In this document: positions 28,301 to 33,800 of the stretch, one piece after another
Numbering within the stretch: the first letter of the stretch is position 1
Layout: every line of letters begins with the position of its first letter
NCBI GenBank assembly: GCA_002368575.1
Contig: DFEA01000009.1
Coordinates: 1-53,371 of the forward strand
Origin: Lachnospiraceae bacterium UBA3814
GTDB taxonomy: Bacteria > Bacillota > Clostridia > Lachnospirales > Lachnospiraceae
Reading direction: 5' to 3'
DNA length: 53,371 bases
Made by a program: the position numbers and the translations under genes
Notes under the pieces: model-generated
Seen by the model: only the letters and a program-made list of their open reading frames with translations
Databases searched by the model: none
What the model was told of the DNA's origin: nothing

Positions 28301-30380
28301 TATAATTTCCCGGATCCATTGTTATCTGAACCGCAGTAACGCTGTTTTTACCGAGAGAATTATTACTGCTCAGCTGCTTACCGGCAAATTCAGCCTTCAG
28401 AACAACCTTCTCAAAATCATTGAGGGAGTATTTAAAACTACCCCACTGATCGGCGATCCACAGCTCATAGACATAAATGTCCTTAATATCCGCCGACGAA
28501 TATTCGGTGACGTCTCCCCTGTCAATGGCTTCCTTAACAGCATCAGAAGCACTGTGATCACTCCAGTCCGGCCGGTCTCTCTTTATAACCTTCAGGGAAT
28601 AATCACCGCTGTTAAGCCCCAGCCTGGTAAATTCGCTCTCGGGGATAGTGACGGTAAATGTAACACCATCATCAGTATAACTTGAGAAATATTCCGGAGA
28701 GCCTGTATAGGTAGCACTGAAAACGGAGAAGTTATCCGTCCTGAATTCCACCTTCCCGGTTTCGGAATCACTACTGGTATCCAGAGTTTCCACCGATACG
28801 GCAGTCTCGCTTTCGCTCTCCGTGTCTACATAAAAATGATTAACCTCAAGTTCTTCAGCAGCCGTCCCCTCATCCTTACCAAACTGTCCCTGCTTAAACT
28901 GAATGGAAACAGAAACCGCGCCCTCCTCGGGCTCGATCTCCTCCTTTTTGCTTTCGTCGGTATAGAATGCGATATCATAAAGCAGGGTATTTTCCTTCGT
29001 ATAGGTCATGTCCTCAGCGGAATTCTCATTCAGGGCATCCATATACGCATCGTAGTCATGCTCCTTCGACCCCGGCATGATCTGAGTGACCGAAAAATAA
29101 GCGTCGTCCGGGATCGCATCCGCCCTCTCAAGGGTCGCGGTCACGTTAACAAGCTCATCCTCGTAGGTATATACCCGCTTAACGGCCTGCACGCTTCCCG
29201 AATCGTAAATCCTGATACGGACAGCGCCGTTATCTACGGAAGCTATCGTGTAATCGGCGGCTATGGTATTTTCGGACTCTCCGACCACATAAATTGTAAA
29301 AGGCTTATTATCAAGCCCGGAAAGGAATACCGTGCCCGTTGATCTGTCAAGCCCTGTCAGAGCGTTTTCGACCTTCCTTCCTTCAAAGGTCACCTCCGCA
29401 TCAGAGGTGATAAACAGACTGTAGGAGGAGCCTGAACGAAGAGAGGATGCGTCCGCGGTGATCGTAAGCTCCTTAAGCCCGCTTCCTTCAACGGCCTTGC
29501 CGTCTTCAGTCACCTTTAAGGCTTTTACAGCCTCCGGCTCCGCCGCAGAGATCAGGGTTATCTGAGGATAACCGTCATTTCTTACCTTATATTCTGCCGT
29601 CATTCCCTCAGAAAGCCCGTAAGCCTCGGCCTTAAGGCTTCCGCCGTTAAGGCCCTCAAAGGAATAGACGTTGCTGTCGCTCTTTGAAAGAGTCCCGTTA
29701 AGCTTCTCGCTGTAGACAGCGCCCTCCGGAGCCTCTATCCTGATGCTGAAGGAATCCGTCCCGTTCATCTGGTTCGTATCAACGTATAAGGGTATGGACT
29801 TATAGCCGGAGACCTCTATGCTATTTCCGTCCTTAACCTCTACCGACTCCGAAGCCTTTGCGGTCTGTGCTTCACTGCCTGTTCCGGAAGCATCCGTCCC
29901 TTCTCCGCTTGTAAGCTCTACCACAGGCTGTACTCCGATCCCGCCATTCTGTGTCTCTGTATCGTCGATCGATGAAGAGCCAGCATCATTTGAGGCCTCA
30001 GAAGCATCCTGCCCGTTACCGGTGTCTGCTTCATCCGTTACCGCCTGAGCAGTATCACCGGCAGCACTCTCCTGAGAGATTTCCACAGATGAAGTATCCG
30101 CCGTAACACCGGTATCTGTATCCGATACAGCCTCATTATTTACATAGGACTCCGTATCGGCCTGCTCTCCTGCGGTCTCAGGGGTCTCCGTGCCTGCGGA
30201 ACTCTCCGCGGATGTCTCTGCCTGTCCGCTGTCGGAAGGCTCTGAATACTCCAGGGTCTCCGCCGCCTGCTCTGCCGTATAGTTATCCACATCCACCGCG
30301 AATACTGTCGCCGTATTCTCAAGCAGCATGGACACCATCGCAAGCATCGCCACAAACGATCTGAATCCTTTACTCTTCAT
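10101..30380 (-). CDS. Giant multidomain cell-wall protein with about 40 Cna-B/SpaA domains (protein A)
   Basis: Predicted wall-anchored surface protein of 6,759 residues (about 0.7 MDa), uninterrupted over 20 kb. The frame extends to 30425, but AGGAG 8 nt before the ATG at 30380 and the signal peptide support 30380. Order: signal peptide 1-28; Ser/Thr/Glu-rich segment to about 200; beta-rich domains to about 640; two Listeria-Bacteroides repeats (about 762-897); choice-of-anchor-A-like domain (about 913-1227); Pro/Thr linker; about 40 Cna-B/SpaA domains, each marked by a phrase like WGTYYFKETKAPEGY; Gly/Pro/Thr stalk; sorting signal GPATGD, membrane helix and RKRRNR tail. Cna-B domains usually lock themselves with Lys-Asn isopeptide bonds, so a stiff rod is expected. 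Four Cna_B domains of another subtype lie near 5,700-6,100. It is paralogous to protein B upstream. No sortase gene is in the window. Confidence 0.95.
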   Translation of the reverse strand: MKSKGFRSFVAMLAMVSMLLENTATVFAVDVDNYTAEQAAETLEYSEPSDSGQAETSAESSAGTETPETAGEQADTESYVNNEAVSDTDTGVTADTSSVEISQESAAGDTAQAVTDEADTGNGQDASEASNDAGSSSIDDTETQNGGIGVQPVVELTSGEGTDASGTGSEAQTAKASESVEVKDGNSIEVSGYKSIPLYVDTNQMNGTDSFSIRIEAPEGAVYSEKLNGTLSKSDSNVYSFEGLNGGSLKAEAYGLSEGMTAEYKVRNDGYPQITLISAAEPEAVKALKVTEDGKAVEGSGLKELTITADASSLRSGSSYSLFITSDAEVTFEGRKVENALTGLDRSTGTVFLSGLDNKPFTIYVVGESENTIAADYTIASVDNGAVRIRIYDSGSVQAVKRVYTYEDELVNVTATLERADAIPDDAYFSVTQIMPGSKEHDYDAYMDALNENSAEDMTYTKENTLLYDIAFYTDESKKEEIEPEEGAVSVSIQFKQGQFGKDEGTAAEELEVNHFYVDTESESETAVSVETLDTSSDSETGKVEFRTDNFSVFSATYTGSPEYFSSYTDDGVTFTVTIPESEFTRLGLNSGDYSLKVIKRDRPDWSDHSASDAVKEAIDRGDVTEYSSADIKDIYVYELWIADQWGSFKYSLNDFEKVVLKAEFAGKQLSSNNSLGKNSVTAVQITMDPGNYKNDDQYNPTFVRWGYNKDTITVARAADDTVFGTGSDDVRLKISGASDAGIVVLNRELEKLPFNADSNINRYKVTFDSTGGSDVSGQTVAKGGNARKPADPVREGYEFAGWYDGNSAYDFSTSVSADLALTAHWNELASYTVAFNTDGGSAVASQTVYEGGVAKRPENPVKSGFKLRNWLYNGEVYDFNAVVTSDLTLTAQWRDVSTDASSTFYSKKTANGTEEKWMELDLNEVDDPVDLIKLLGRSWWYGITAGKWTLNGDAETNFAVEEFVYKGAQTGMDTAQTGIEKGTYDQLIEAGKVSGAAHIKEFNALITTPTEYQTGSGSDYFYGGSGASISYKTDSYENIRDRVRSMRSYVKAQAVSMVGKDSVIEYNFNFKDNESYRDHFYIDLSKDSKGNDNPDGTYYINVEAWKALKNAFAVNGQVHIKKNPGQVIVFNFPTSSTVNLNKFMVDNGWGSETDSYGIINGKSTKTDTGAATKTIIFNAPYAETVNINGSVGGVFLFPEATVNYGSTSGGWIVCKEITTTGGEWHFTNGELKEHDPDMTPTPTPTPTAAPTPTPAPEPDEVTVTVPVSKTFVDGDEWPDKIFKFILRRTGEEDKTVELGKPDGAAGQTGSAGTGGDCYTVTARIHQTPENGREDYRIQVDGKHNGDHSTNAQELVISFNQPVSYSGSNGVLKSGDGTSQLVIDFSYHNNSTENIGLGDLVVTSDDGLSVAGAELIDIGRQGGAASATINTGADARVSTGSISGITLPGTLPEEGESSTTVSYDYELLEEDPGSEYINRTGAYDVQIRVTTTVSGGRASSVYEIWYRLKGAEEYTKLGENESIPFVNEISKGSTPDSLSFGIAKAFDGDWTGKEFTFKLEGIGNAPMPKDGEGNVLDTVKATAENKTPSFAAIEFPAATGGTGNTPVTYRYKVSEVADETDASVKYDASVYEITVNVSTVRQGNNWVADAEATVTKNGSSYSSEDGRLAFNNEAVTGSLVISKRLLGDITFRCDRMGDSESVDDLVSENQTHRIQYCGDEDNYALAYKTMTVQNEDGTTVTEPRPVMYELNTPYDGRSLECLFFTDGTYSTPIDGDFYKVAETLRDDIANGRELYFITTPSDSTNDGTLSLFDRIRTGDYKIDINGGKKRDIIFLHSGVLSGLEGTYDFTVSDGKNFFDENGNVVAEDKSLISVPAWESVELNLPVGSGYTVTEVNVPDNMTVTASIDGSEAEITTEGGNASVSGLTVKAARKDEAGNKTEAVFVNSYETASLIVYKYVRPEQQGFDAYNEQSFWFKLTDSDGFEQSFSIKGGEAKIFPRLPLDTYTLIETDQNGNQLTQNDPYKIFWWGDCGVSESADALTFTLSEAGKVKRIRVANRIGTIRVNKTVVPGEGETLNDTFYITLKDDGGRYYDTDGNVSDGCVIPVEFKDVTEETTVTTVFKNLPVNGTYTVSEVKSQTDPTPVDAASADFDYVVESSGIFSVRSTAVNGLGGVLEGIPAVTADKNETTVITVNLKNTAKERGHITVRKTDEEGISLSGTEFVLEKEGMPVILTGENGSYAFASAAQGQRSEASRLVTGEDGRFEIVNLPTGHYRLTEVKPLAGYEFTEDGIWADFEINTAGGRFADSAEVSDEALVTVSGNEDEPGGTISFVNKKLTYTLRIEKTGEGSPLKGAGFTVSDGNGFVKEAETVLTGEGADQKAVAEISGLSFGVDYTYSETKVPAGYLAVEDGTFKVDAAEAGNDGAYVRTVTLDDPVITGNVLIKKSAENANGLEGARFEIRNENNQQIRVTGDKGSYSYSETGDTTELLSNEQGQVSVTGLPYGKYTVIELSAPTGYVKTGDRPVVDIDVKDETEEVSVENSTWAKGAVRFKKVDGTDKSVLTDVSFDLYKEGKSDAVRTGITPKDGYISASELSVGSYYFVETKPQTGYEITLDANDAPVHYSFEITDTVSEGTVVTIDGFEKDENGFAMIPNEREKGSITLEKKERSSTGRLLSGISFELYKVASAQDAVKSSDRPVETETTDEKGSLTFEGEDGKGLEWGYYVLKEVSNDANKKYVAENGGMTGPVYIGGTDLHKELTETNAIVNRIKKGSVLLRKQDAETKAALSGAVFSLYKDAVSEGNYIRDITVNGGEAKEVLEYGDYVLVEKTAPEGYEKDVTPHEFSINDGNLSGDVVAAEVTVENTKKTGSVTIHKWGPEVLGEGEEIKGAEFTLYSSKNHKGLGGAIQSLFNGEEYYTYGSYVLTEGVLTIDGLPWDSYFFRETEAPAGYELDNTREYAFTIGVLEDGEKKTEQLDATVNVTNKEKRGAIRLVKQDKDGEDADLSGAVFELYKVSEEEDGADERYPDDNTVFTIGEGNEVVASGLEWGTYYFKEITPPEGYQLPVGETEGESAFLRKTGTITINAENAENSPEAESNTVTFANERIYGSIDLKKVDDDGNGLSGATFYITRVDGEDETGVELEGSMGIYAYKGLYDGFLQGSRKDVIDTTGGGELTVTGLPYGTYRVYENKAPEGYKKVSAPYEYSIVNQGDRPETPYLFINSLVQAKVNFTKTGLDIENNKVGLGGAVFRLYKYETDAEGNVTGTQDLGTVTSVSGGAKAGLVEKDGLGVGKYYFIEETAPEGYEVIKNADGTDKKYSFEVTEADDGSTLTVTPNTAFGNGTGVDNTRRKGIVRLFKAGSDDPNRGLNGAQFSLYKEGNGSSPVLSGLETGKTYTVGKEGSEDGKEGYLTVKGLEWGTYYFAETLAPEGYALDAKTVYSFKVDRDSVGLVQENDSLVDKVITKDTKGQELKAVDELILGEARLVKKDKLTGKAVKGATFALFYDREGSEVTVPGYGYKSLTGQNGMISAQSGALESDGDGLVKTGKDLPAGSYYFREITAPEGYRLDSETKYKFTVSQDNMDRPIEAQAETENYEKGTAYNEPELGVVELFKYEEVSDTADGGNGTIKQKISAEAHFKLYRREKALGIIPYSASQEYYATNDDGIIRVEGLEWGEYYFVEDKAPEGYIADEKTRYEFKIEPGSLMHTVSNGNAIEVKNERKTGSIKLVKKDAQSGALLLGAEFALYRGEYGSGALVKESLVTDAKGEITVTGLTWGKYYFVEKKAPTGYNSPSADNHSDILEITAENVSASADAPLTTEVTNSMVRGNVLLTKYDDKLPTANKLAGAEFALYKEDGTRVYVNGENGSYTYSETETNVTMVTPSESSLIGTVAVTDLPYGSYYFVETEAPYGYNLNTEPVNFTISEAGNVAAAGRDGAAADDTERFVRVSCVNSEVKATVSFKKTVKEGDSEEGLAGAVFELRRENGTSYISLGEFPSGEDGTVSAGNLSAGHYYFVEKSVPGNAYNFEKDVKHPELTFEITAADNGKVKYIGSGDGHTFANTRKEGRVELNKIYKEGETTGALNGAVFKLYRMTGNTPDIREDMSTTTDILIKTGEDDETGERTTGNGGRITVSGLSWGRYYFIETSAPTGYTFDENKPYEFEISEATADRAQIIEVADKRQSGELKLHKYSSDNTAAALSGVQFRLYRKDVDGNEISVASLVTDEDGNASVSGLAWGDYYLKETAAKAGYQLDETERTFSVGPESGEGLSHEFNIANEPVYGFVELEKTDAENKSGIKGVAFDLFSGIYGSDTAVYLKTVKTDENGRISKEGFGELVYGNYYLTENEEKSDREAVRAYEFDAKPHAFSITTQGQTVSFTKGNNNRGAIENPKRKGSVRLVKKDGTEKLAGAGFTLYRTEPESLGETLASLIRDEFKVGEYTTDSNGEIYVSDLSWNDYFFVETAAPDGYEIPGYGVPDEKVKLSELDVRYRFSISKDNANDTVILQDIENVRMKGALELTKTDADTKDPIQGASFALYRISENGEAVCVNDVYNKGKDFVTGIEGRIRVENVAWGSYYFLETSPAEGYEVPATPVRSSVLTVDGSNYDAGTKTMSTQKTALTNKKGYGYVSLQKYFVAGDEDGSTGAWWNVGCDVMGDSDSVKDRFNNENHRKAFCGDETHYRIDLGYDGKPVRMHEIKTDRLGDLLCILYTDDTYTTERDISTVKAGERIYWKTFEGDNLNAARNWSHTGVISETVHISENAKDGLFFADENGEKDLSGTTFRLINEETNTLVGEYVTGKDGIITDKDGNTVIGPLEYGNYYFKEASLSARALEMGYVKSEHRAAFVINKESTKEYAEKNRLPFVNNVMDVHGNAGFKKTDKDNAARKAAGIGFKLYDSSDNLISTVYSDPEGNVSFNGLSMGSYHFVEDEETAARAGYQYDDTVYYFDITFSDNNKNVSIHEGSSRDVNGALNGPVVTEIANEELNGGISLRKLGEGGEVLRISTAENDTGAEFELWDAVNNTKIYTASELRDSTNENIVNDGQSIIVRNLSWGTYYFKETKAPEGYVLPSGDAAMTGSVTIDENNVRASAAEPIQVNMTDEAFKIFVSKADGAKELAGATLSIYRKAEDGGPEGEPLLTWITGINHKAITVGTEGLKESLKTGVAYILHEETAPSGYSIAEDVEFRIAENGAISINNAGSASLSGSGNGMTIVMKDSPIELKVSKKAWNAETEEKGLSGAHLQIREEGRSDTVASWISDGTSYSLNGKLTAGKTYVLEETKAPDGYYTTEPITFKVQADGTLLTKDDKALSGSYDPVRKEFTISDKPIRVSVAKTRLTGTEETYVAGAKFSLYEVKSDGTNGKLLISEWTSSSDAPTPLDSELLGQNLLKVGAAYRIVETKAPEGYAKAPDKIFIVDDYDKLERTDSEGLQPQLVNVRDEMLKIVISKQAAGEGRELAGAKLTLKRDGDVIASWTGTDKPAVIIPVKKDELTGEELESFSSYNIVETELLSITGEERKTLTASEEGVEYTLTESEAPAGYDLSEELTFKLRNDGSTIPSPVVVTDRPLAVAVRKVDGDGRALAGAKLRLVEKNNKDNVIAEWTSTEKPVIITEASDGEISDRYDRPDTQNGKLAAGREYTIVEVETPSEEYRKAKDQSFTLEAMDINGSYVREIEVVDPTAGYATIPVTKYWIVPRDKAGNLPADYRYEPVTISLYRDSEEKGVFDKEPIATHTLSDGTSTSFTFTVDANGNSLEEYSDQGYKYTYKIEETDVPEGFESHEGAEGRYELYNTAEEVRNARTSVKVKKRWVLFDDGSTAPQDATVVLVKDGEVVQGKSITIKASELVNGEKEVVFNDLEKYDLNTGREFTYTVKEVVTGDFVSDIRDNGDNSFEIINTPKQRQFFVRGVKTWIDPEGMTEEERPDVTIELWKDGSLYQAAKLDAENKFSFGPLVEYRKGDGNGESPDRLYPSTWEIRETGAEKYEHRITYGSTGAESFEKGLIENIDGHPMLLATIENKYKQEKISISGTKHWEDGGDYKNRPAVNIVLKADGKEAGKVEIPNTSNVYSFTNLDKYKYEDGKAKLITYTVEEERSAALAGYRIFPEDGQPVEMRYDDGVSAYTGLDFTNTPTRIQVSKKITDTDTELPGAALVLEKVEGRDRSLIANWISGNVPYYIEGLDPEATYVLTEKSAPTGYWEAESQEITVTWADADPTGEIKTFTMYDEPVTGKVELTKQDADTREILPGAEFELYTESGSKVKVVKAASQLGGVEESEAYTYAGLTSEGESARLTATHGALEVNKLPYGVYYFKEVKAPDGYDITTEDIIFSVSKATAVRAEVSEDSRDYKKSSVTFLDKKRPGKVRLTKASGDGDNLGAALSGARFELYSSKANSAMQAAAGTLYEDAYYLYGEYVTDEKGEILVEGLPWDDYYFIEVEAPDGYLRTIDSRNSDGSENDKVYTFTVDRDSVKDASPIDVNEGQAIYNYKGGDEGPTEGPTGNGGGGVTHTPTYGPTDEPGGGEGPTSGPTDEPGGGEGPTGGPTEEPGGGEGPTSGPTQAPATATPEPGPTWGPTVIPATPTVIIPSPRPNTTTVPTVIIPSPTRIIPSPEPEATTEPTEEPTPTPGVTETPTPTPGVTTTPTVLVTTVPPTATPEPTTIVAGAITSTPTRTAETPTPTPTAAVLGARRIKSESPIQGVLGVRSAPKQGVLGERVGPATGDAANIALWLIVLGASIGAIVVIIVQSSRKRRNR
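10690..10830 (-). repeat. 42-bp tandem repeats coding the Gly/Pro/Thr stalk of protein A
   Basis: Three full 42-bp units (10690-10731, 10732-10773, 10774-10815) and the start of a fourth encode a 14-residue unit of the type GPTSGPTDEPGGGE. The units are close to identical, so length variation between strains is likely. The neighbouring stalk to about 10320 is Pro/Thr-rich without a strict unit. Confidence 0.9.
16030..16480 (-). other. Cys/His module, second copy in protein A
   Basis: An insert of about 130 residues within a Cna-B domain, following YVSLQKYFVAG. Key residues: C4658 (GCDVMGDSDSV), H4676-R-x3-C4681-G (HRKAFCGDE), an E-I-K-T-D-x-L-G-D-L-L-C pattern ending at C4713, and WSHTG near the end. 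Clearly homologous to the copy at about residue 1690 and to the copy in protein B. I do not recognise the family. Confidence 0.75.
24830..25340 (-). other. Cys/His module, first copy in protein A
   Basis: An insert between the first strand of a Cna-B domain (GSLVISKRLLGD) and its continuation (YDFTVSDGKNFFDENGN). Key residues: C1693 (RCDRMGDSESV), H1712-R-x3-C1717-G (HRIQYCGDE), C1761 (YELNTPYDGRSLEC) and FLHSG near the end. Shared motif with the other copies: C, H-R-x-x-[YF]-C-G, E-x-x-T-x4-G-x-x-L-x-C (approximately), H-x-G. Confidence 0.75.
26700..27640 (-). other. Choice-of-anchor-A-like domain of protein A
   Basis: Residues about 913-1227. Signs are the early phrase WTLNGDAETNFAVEEF and the late strands TIIFNAPYAETVNINGSVGG, GVFLFPEATVNYG and GWIVCKEI, a beta-solenoid-like ending typical of choice-of-anchor-A domains in adhesins. 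Protein B has the same domain. Confidence 0.7.
27695..28090 (-). repeat. Two Listeria-Bacteroides (InlB B-type) repeats in protein A
   Basis: Two tandem beta-grasp-like repeats of about 65 residues: VTFDSTGGSDVSGQTVAKGG to YEFAGWYDG to LALTAHW, then VAFNTDGGSAVASQTVYEGG to LRNWLYNG to LTLTAQW. Protein B has no such repeats in the same place. Confidence 0.88.
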
Positions 30381-30409
30381 AGTTGCGTCTCCTTTTCCTG
30401 TAGTTATAT

Positions 30410-30454
30410 CCGTCGGGCCGAACAATATCGTTTCACGTTTATATGATTCGACGG
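30410..30454 (-). promoter_or_regulatory. Structured 5' leader of the protein A gene
   Basis: CCGTCG (30410-30415) and CGACGG (30449-30454) can pair across a 33-nt loop just upstream of the ribosome binding site. Another short pairing, CCGG with CCGG, lies around 30466-30481. I saw no match to a known riboswitch core and no clear promoter. Confidence 0.35.
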
Positions 30455-30518
30455 GTTTGTCATCTGCCGGATATCACCCGGACAGCCTGCCATATCGCTG
30501 ATACCGGGATTACGGACA

Positions 30519-30577
30519 TAAAAAGAGCCCATAAATCCTTCTATAATTAAAGACGATTCCAGAATGGAAAAGGGCTC
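30519..30577 (-). terminator. Hairpin with T5 tail between the two giant genes (terminator or attenuator)
   Basis: On the minus strand GAGCCC (30572-30577) pairs with GGGCTC (30525-30530) around an imperfect inner stem, followed by TTTTTATG (30517-30524). It is the second hairpin after the protein B gene and lies 140 nt before the protein A start codon. It could be a back-up terminator for B or a conditional terminator in A's leader. Confidence 0.55.
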
Positions 30578-30593
30578 ATATATAATAATGTGA

Positions 30594-30629
30594 AACAGGA
30601 TCCGGAGCCACAAGGCCCCGGATCCTGTT
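30594..30629 (-). terminator. Terminator-like hairpin after the protein B gene
   Basis: AACAGGATCCGG (30594-30605) and CCGGATCCTGTT (30618-30629) form a 12-bp stem with a 12-nt loop, 33 nt after the stop codon at 30662. On the minus strand it is followed by TCACATTATTATATA, a poor but T/A-rich tail. Confidence 0.65.
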
Positions 30630-30661
30630 CGTTTCAGTTTACATAATGTAACCCGTCTGTC

Positions 30662-30880
30662 TTATCTGTTCTTCTTTTTCTTTGAGCTCTGCACCACGAT
30701 AACCACTATCGCTCCGATGCTGGCTCCAAGGATTATCAGCCAAAGTGCGATGTTAGCCGCGTCTCCTGTTGCCGGTCCTACTCTTTCACCAAGTACACCC
30801 TGGGTGGGAGCACTCCTCACACCGAGGACGCTCTGGATAGGACTGCCTGACTGTATCCTCCTCTCTCCAAGGACTCCCGC
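30662..30880 (-). other. Cell-wall sorting signal and VLGxR triplet of protein B
   Basis: Three VLG-x-R motifs (GVLGERR, SVLGVR, GVLGER) lead to VGPATGDAAN, a membrane helix and the tail KKKKNR. Differences from protein A's end are few, so the same sortase should handle both. Confidence 0.8.
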
Positions 30881-33800
30881 AGGAGGTGTTGTAGGAGGAA
30901 CTATTGTCCCCTCGACCCCGGGAGTGGGCGTCGCCGGAACCGAAGTAACGTAGGTAGTCGGCGTCGTTGTAACGTAAGTCGTCGGCGTTGTCGTTACATA
31001 AGTCGTCGGAACCGTTGTAACATAGGTGGTCGGCGTTGAAGTTATGTAAACCGTAGGCTCAGGCGTTGGCTCCCCTCCTCCCATATCTCCCGGCGTATTA
31101 TATACATCTCCCGCATAGATAATATCATCGACAGTCCTTTCGTTGACCTTAAAGGTATAAACCAGAGGATCCCTGTCGCTGTCGAGGAGCAGCCTGTAGT
31201 TCTCGGGCGCCTCGATCTCGATAAAGTAATAATCATCCCACGGAAGCCCCGTCACGTTGATCTCACCGTTGCTGTCGGTCTTATATGTACCGTACCGGTA
31301 ATACGCATCCGAGTAAACGGTAGAGGCTACCGCCTGCCCCGGCGTGGCCGGAGTGCTTGAATAAAGCTCAAACGTAGCGCCGGGAAGGAGACTTCTGTCC
31401 GCCGTCGACAGCTTACGAAGTCTTACAGAGCCCTTCTTTCTCGTATTGTCTATAGTTACACTCGCGTCTGCCTCCGCAGCCGATACGGAGAAGGTATATC
31501 TCCTTGAAGCATTGAGCTCATAGCCCTGAGGCGCCTTGACCTCCTCGATGTAGTACTCGCCGTAAGGAAGGTCGGTAACGGTCAGGACACCTGCCGATGA
31601 CAGGATCACACCCGCATCCGTCTCTCCAGTCTCAGCATACCGGTAGGTACTGGTAGAGAGCTCAACCATCTTCACATAGACCGGAGAACCTGCCTTTGTA
31701 TACAATCTGAATTCCGCACCGGCAAGAAGCTCCTTGGTTTCCGCATCCGCCTTCGTTAAGGTCAGGCTTCCGATGATAGGAGTATCCTTCATGACAACCG
31801 TCTGAACGGCACCATCATCACCTACAGTAAACTGTACATCCTCTGCTACCTTGTAGCCTTCAGGTGCCTTAAGCTCCTTCAGGGTATAGGCCGCGCCTAT
31901 GCTCAGTCCCTGTATCCTGTGAGGTACACCTGTAGAGGTCCATGAATCAACCTGTTTTCCGGAAGCATCCACTACGGCAAGCTCTGCGCCGTGAAGCTCC
32001 GAATTATCAGTAATATCAACCTTTGACAGATCAATGCGGCTCGGCGTATTGGTAAAGTCTCCGCTCTCAAACTCCGATCCATCGGCAGCGTAAGCGATAC
32101 CATCCTCTCCATATCTTATCTCATAACCCGCTGCAGGTGAGGAGACATAGCCGTCAAGCCCCACTTCGACAACCTTGTATTCTATAAGCTTAGGAACACC
32201 CGGCACTCCTGCCTGTCTGCCCGAGTAGTCATACTTGTCAACGGTAAAGCTGTACTGGTTGTTGTAATAAGGGATCTTTCTTGACTCCACATAAGTCCAG
32301 TCGGCATATTCCTCCGACCCGGCTATCCTCTTATACAGCTCAATCGTGACCATGGGTCTTTCTGTATAATCCCTCTCATAAGGCCAATACTTAGTACCCC
32401 TTATCGTGATCTTCTCATTGTTCCATACATTCTCAACAACGGCCTCCACCACATCAGGAGTTTCATTGTCGATATGGATCGTCGGTGTAGTAACGGTATA
32501 CTTACCACCCTCCTTCACCTCTGTTTCGGTTCCGGCGATGTACTCCTTCATAGTGTAGGTATACGGTACAAGGAAGCCCTTCTCGGAATGATACTTCTTA
32601 ACACCCTCAAACCTGAAGGTATTATCATCACCCACAAGAGCCCTCCCTGCGATCACGCCATCACGGTACAGCCTTATCTCCACCTTCGGCAGGACAACGC
32701 CTTCCGGCACATACCATATCTTTCTGCCGCTGATATCAAAGGTCTGTTCGATCGGCGTATTTGTAAATACATACGCACCCTTCTCATACGAACCGCCATC
32801 CGAAATATAATCCGTTCCGGTAAATTTATCGTTGTGGTCAGGATCCGGCGTTTCTCTGATGACATACCGGTATAACTCCCCGGTAGACTGGTCGTACTTC
32901 GGAACCTCATCGAATACCACAGGAGCCTTAAGGCCTCCGGTGGCCGGATCAAGATCGGCCGGCTTAACCGTTATGCTCTGAACAGGGTCATCCAGTTCAT
33001 TGGGTTTGGATGCCCTTCTGTAGAGGGTAAAGGTCACCTCCTCGGCAAGGCCAAGGTTCACCGTACCGTTTTCGTTCTTCGGCAGTACCCAATTCTTATA
33101 AGCCTTATATGTCTGCCTGGGCCATTCACTTTCAAGCCGGTTAGTCACCTTCATGACATCACCCTTGAGCTCTATCACCGGTTCGGCATACTTTGTATAC
33201 GGGGAAACCATGGTCGTTTCATCGATGGTCTCCTTCACACTGTAGGTATAGGGAACCTTTTCTCCGTTAAGCACACCGTACCTTGGCAGATCTCCATAGG
33301 ATTTAGATATCTCACCATGCTCACTTAACAGAGCGCGTGCAGCCTGGTCATCAACTATCCACGGCTCACCCACATCTTCCTCTTCCGCGGTCTGTCCTCC
33401 GCTTACCTGGAACTTTCTTGTAAGCTGAAGCGAAATGGTAGGATATACAAAGTCAGCCTCCTTATCGGGAACTATCCACTCCTTCTTTATTGTATACGCG
33501 GTTTCGTCTACCTCAAGATCCTTCATAACAACACTCAGAGGGCTTGAGATATCATTATCATCAGTCAGGATGAACTCCTGCTCCCATTTGTTTTTGTAAT
33601 AGCCCGTCGGAGCTTCAGTCTCACTCAGGTAATAGGTGCCGGTCTTAAGCACAACACCATCAAGCAGCTTAACCCTCCCGTATCCCTGGTACTCCTCAGG
33701 AATAGTCTCCGCGTTAGTCGCAATGAAGGGCTTGCCGGAAACTGTCGTCCACTCTTCTGAAATAGGTACTTTCTTATCATTAAGAAGCACCAGCTTAGCT

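Noticed and set aside
10156..30048. Many plus-strand open frames opposite the protein A gene, some over 300 codons (e.g. 12402-13415, 18270-19244, 26676-27662)
   Set aside because: They are antisense shadows of a compositionally biased gene: no ribosome binding sites, no recognisable domains, odd composition, and the minus frame has full-length domain signatures throughout.
30381..30425. Longer N-terminus of protein A starting at 30425
   Set aside because: It would place 15 residues before a perfect signal peptide, and the AGGAG site fits the ATG at 30380.
10690..31050. CRISPR array in the repeat tracts
   Set aside because: The repeats are directly adjacent, without spacers, in frame, and encode Pro/Thr stalks.
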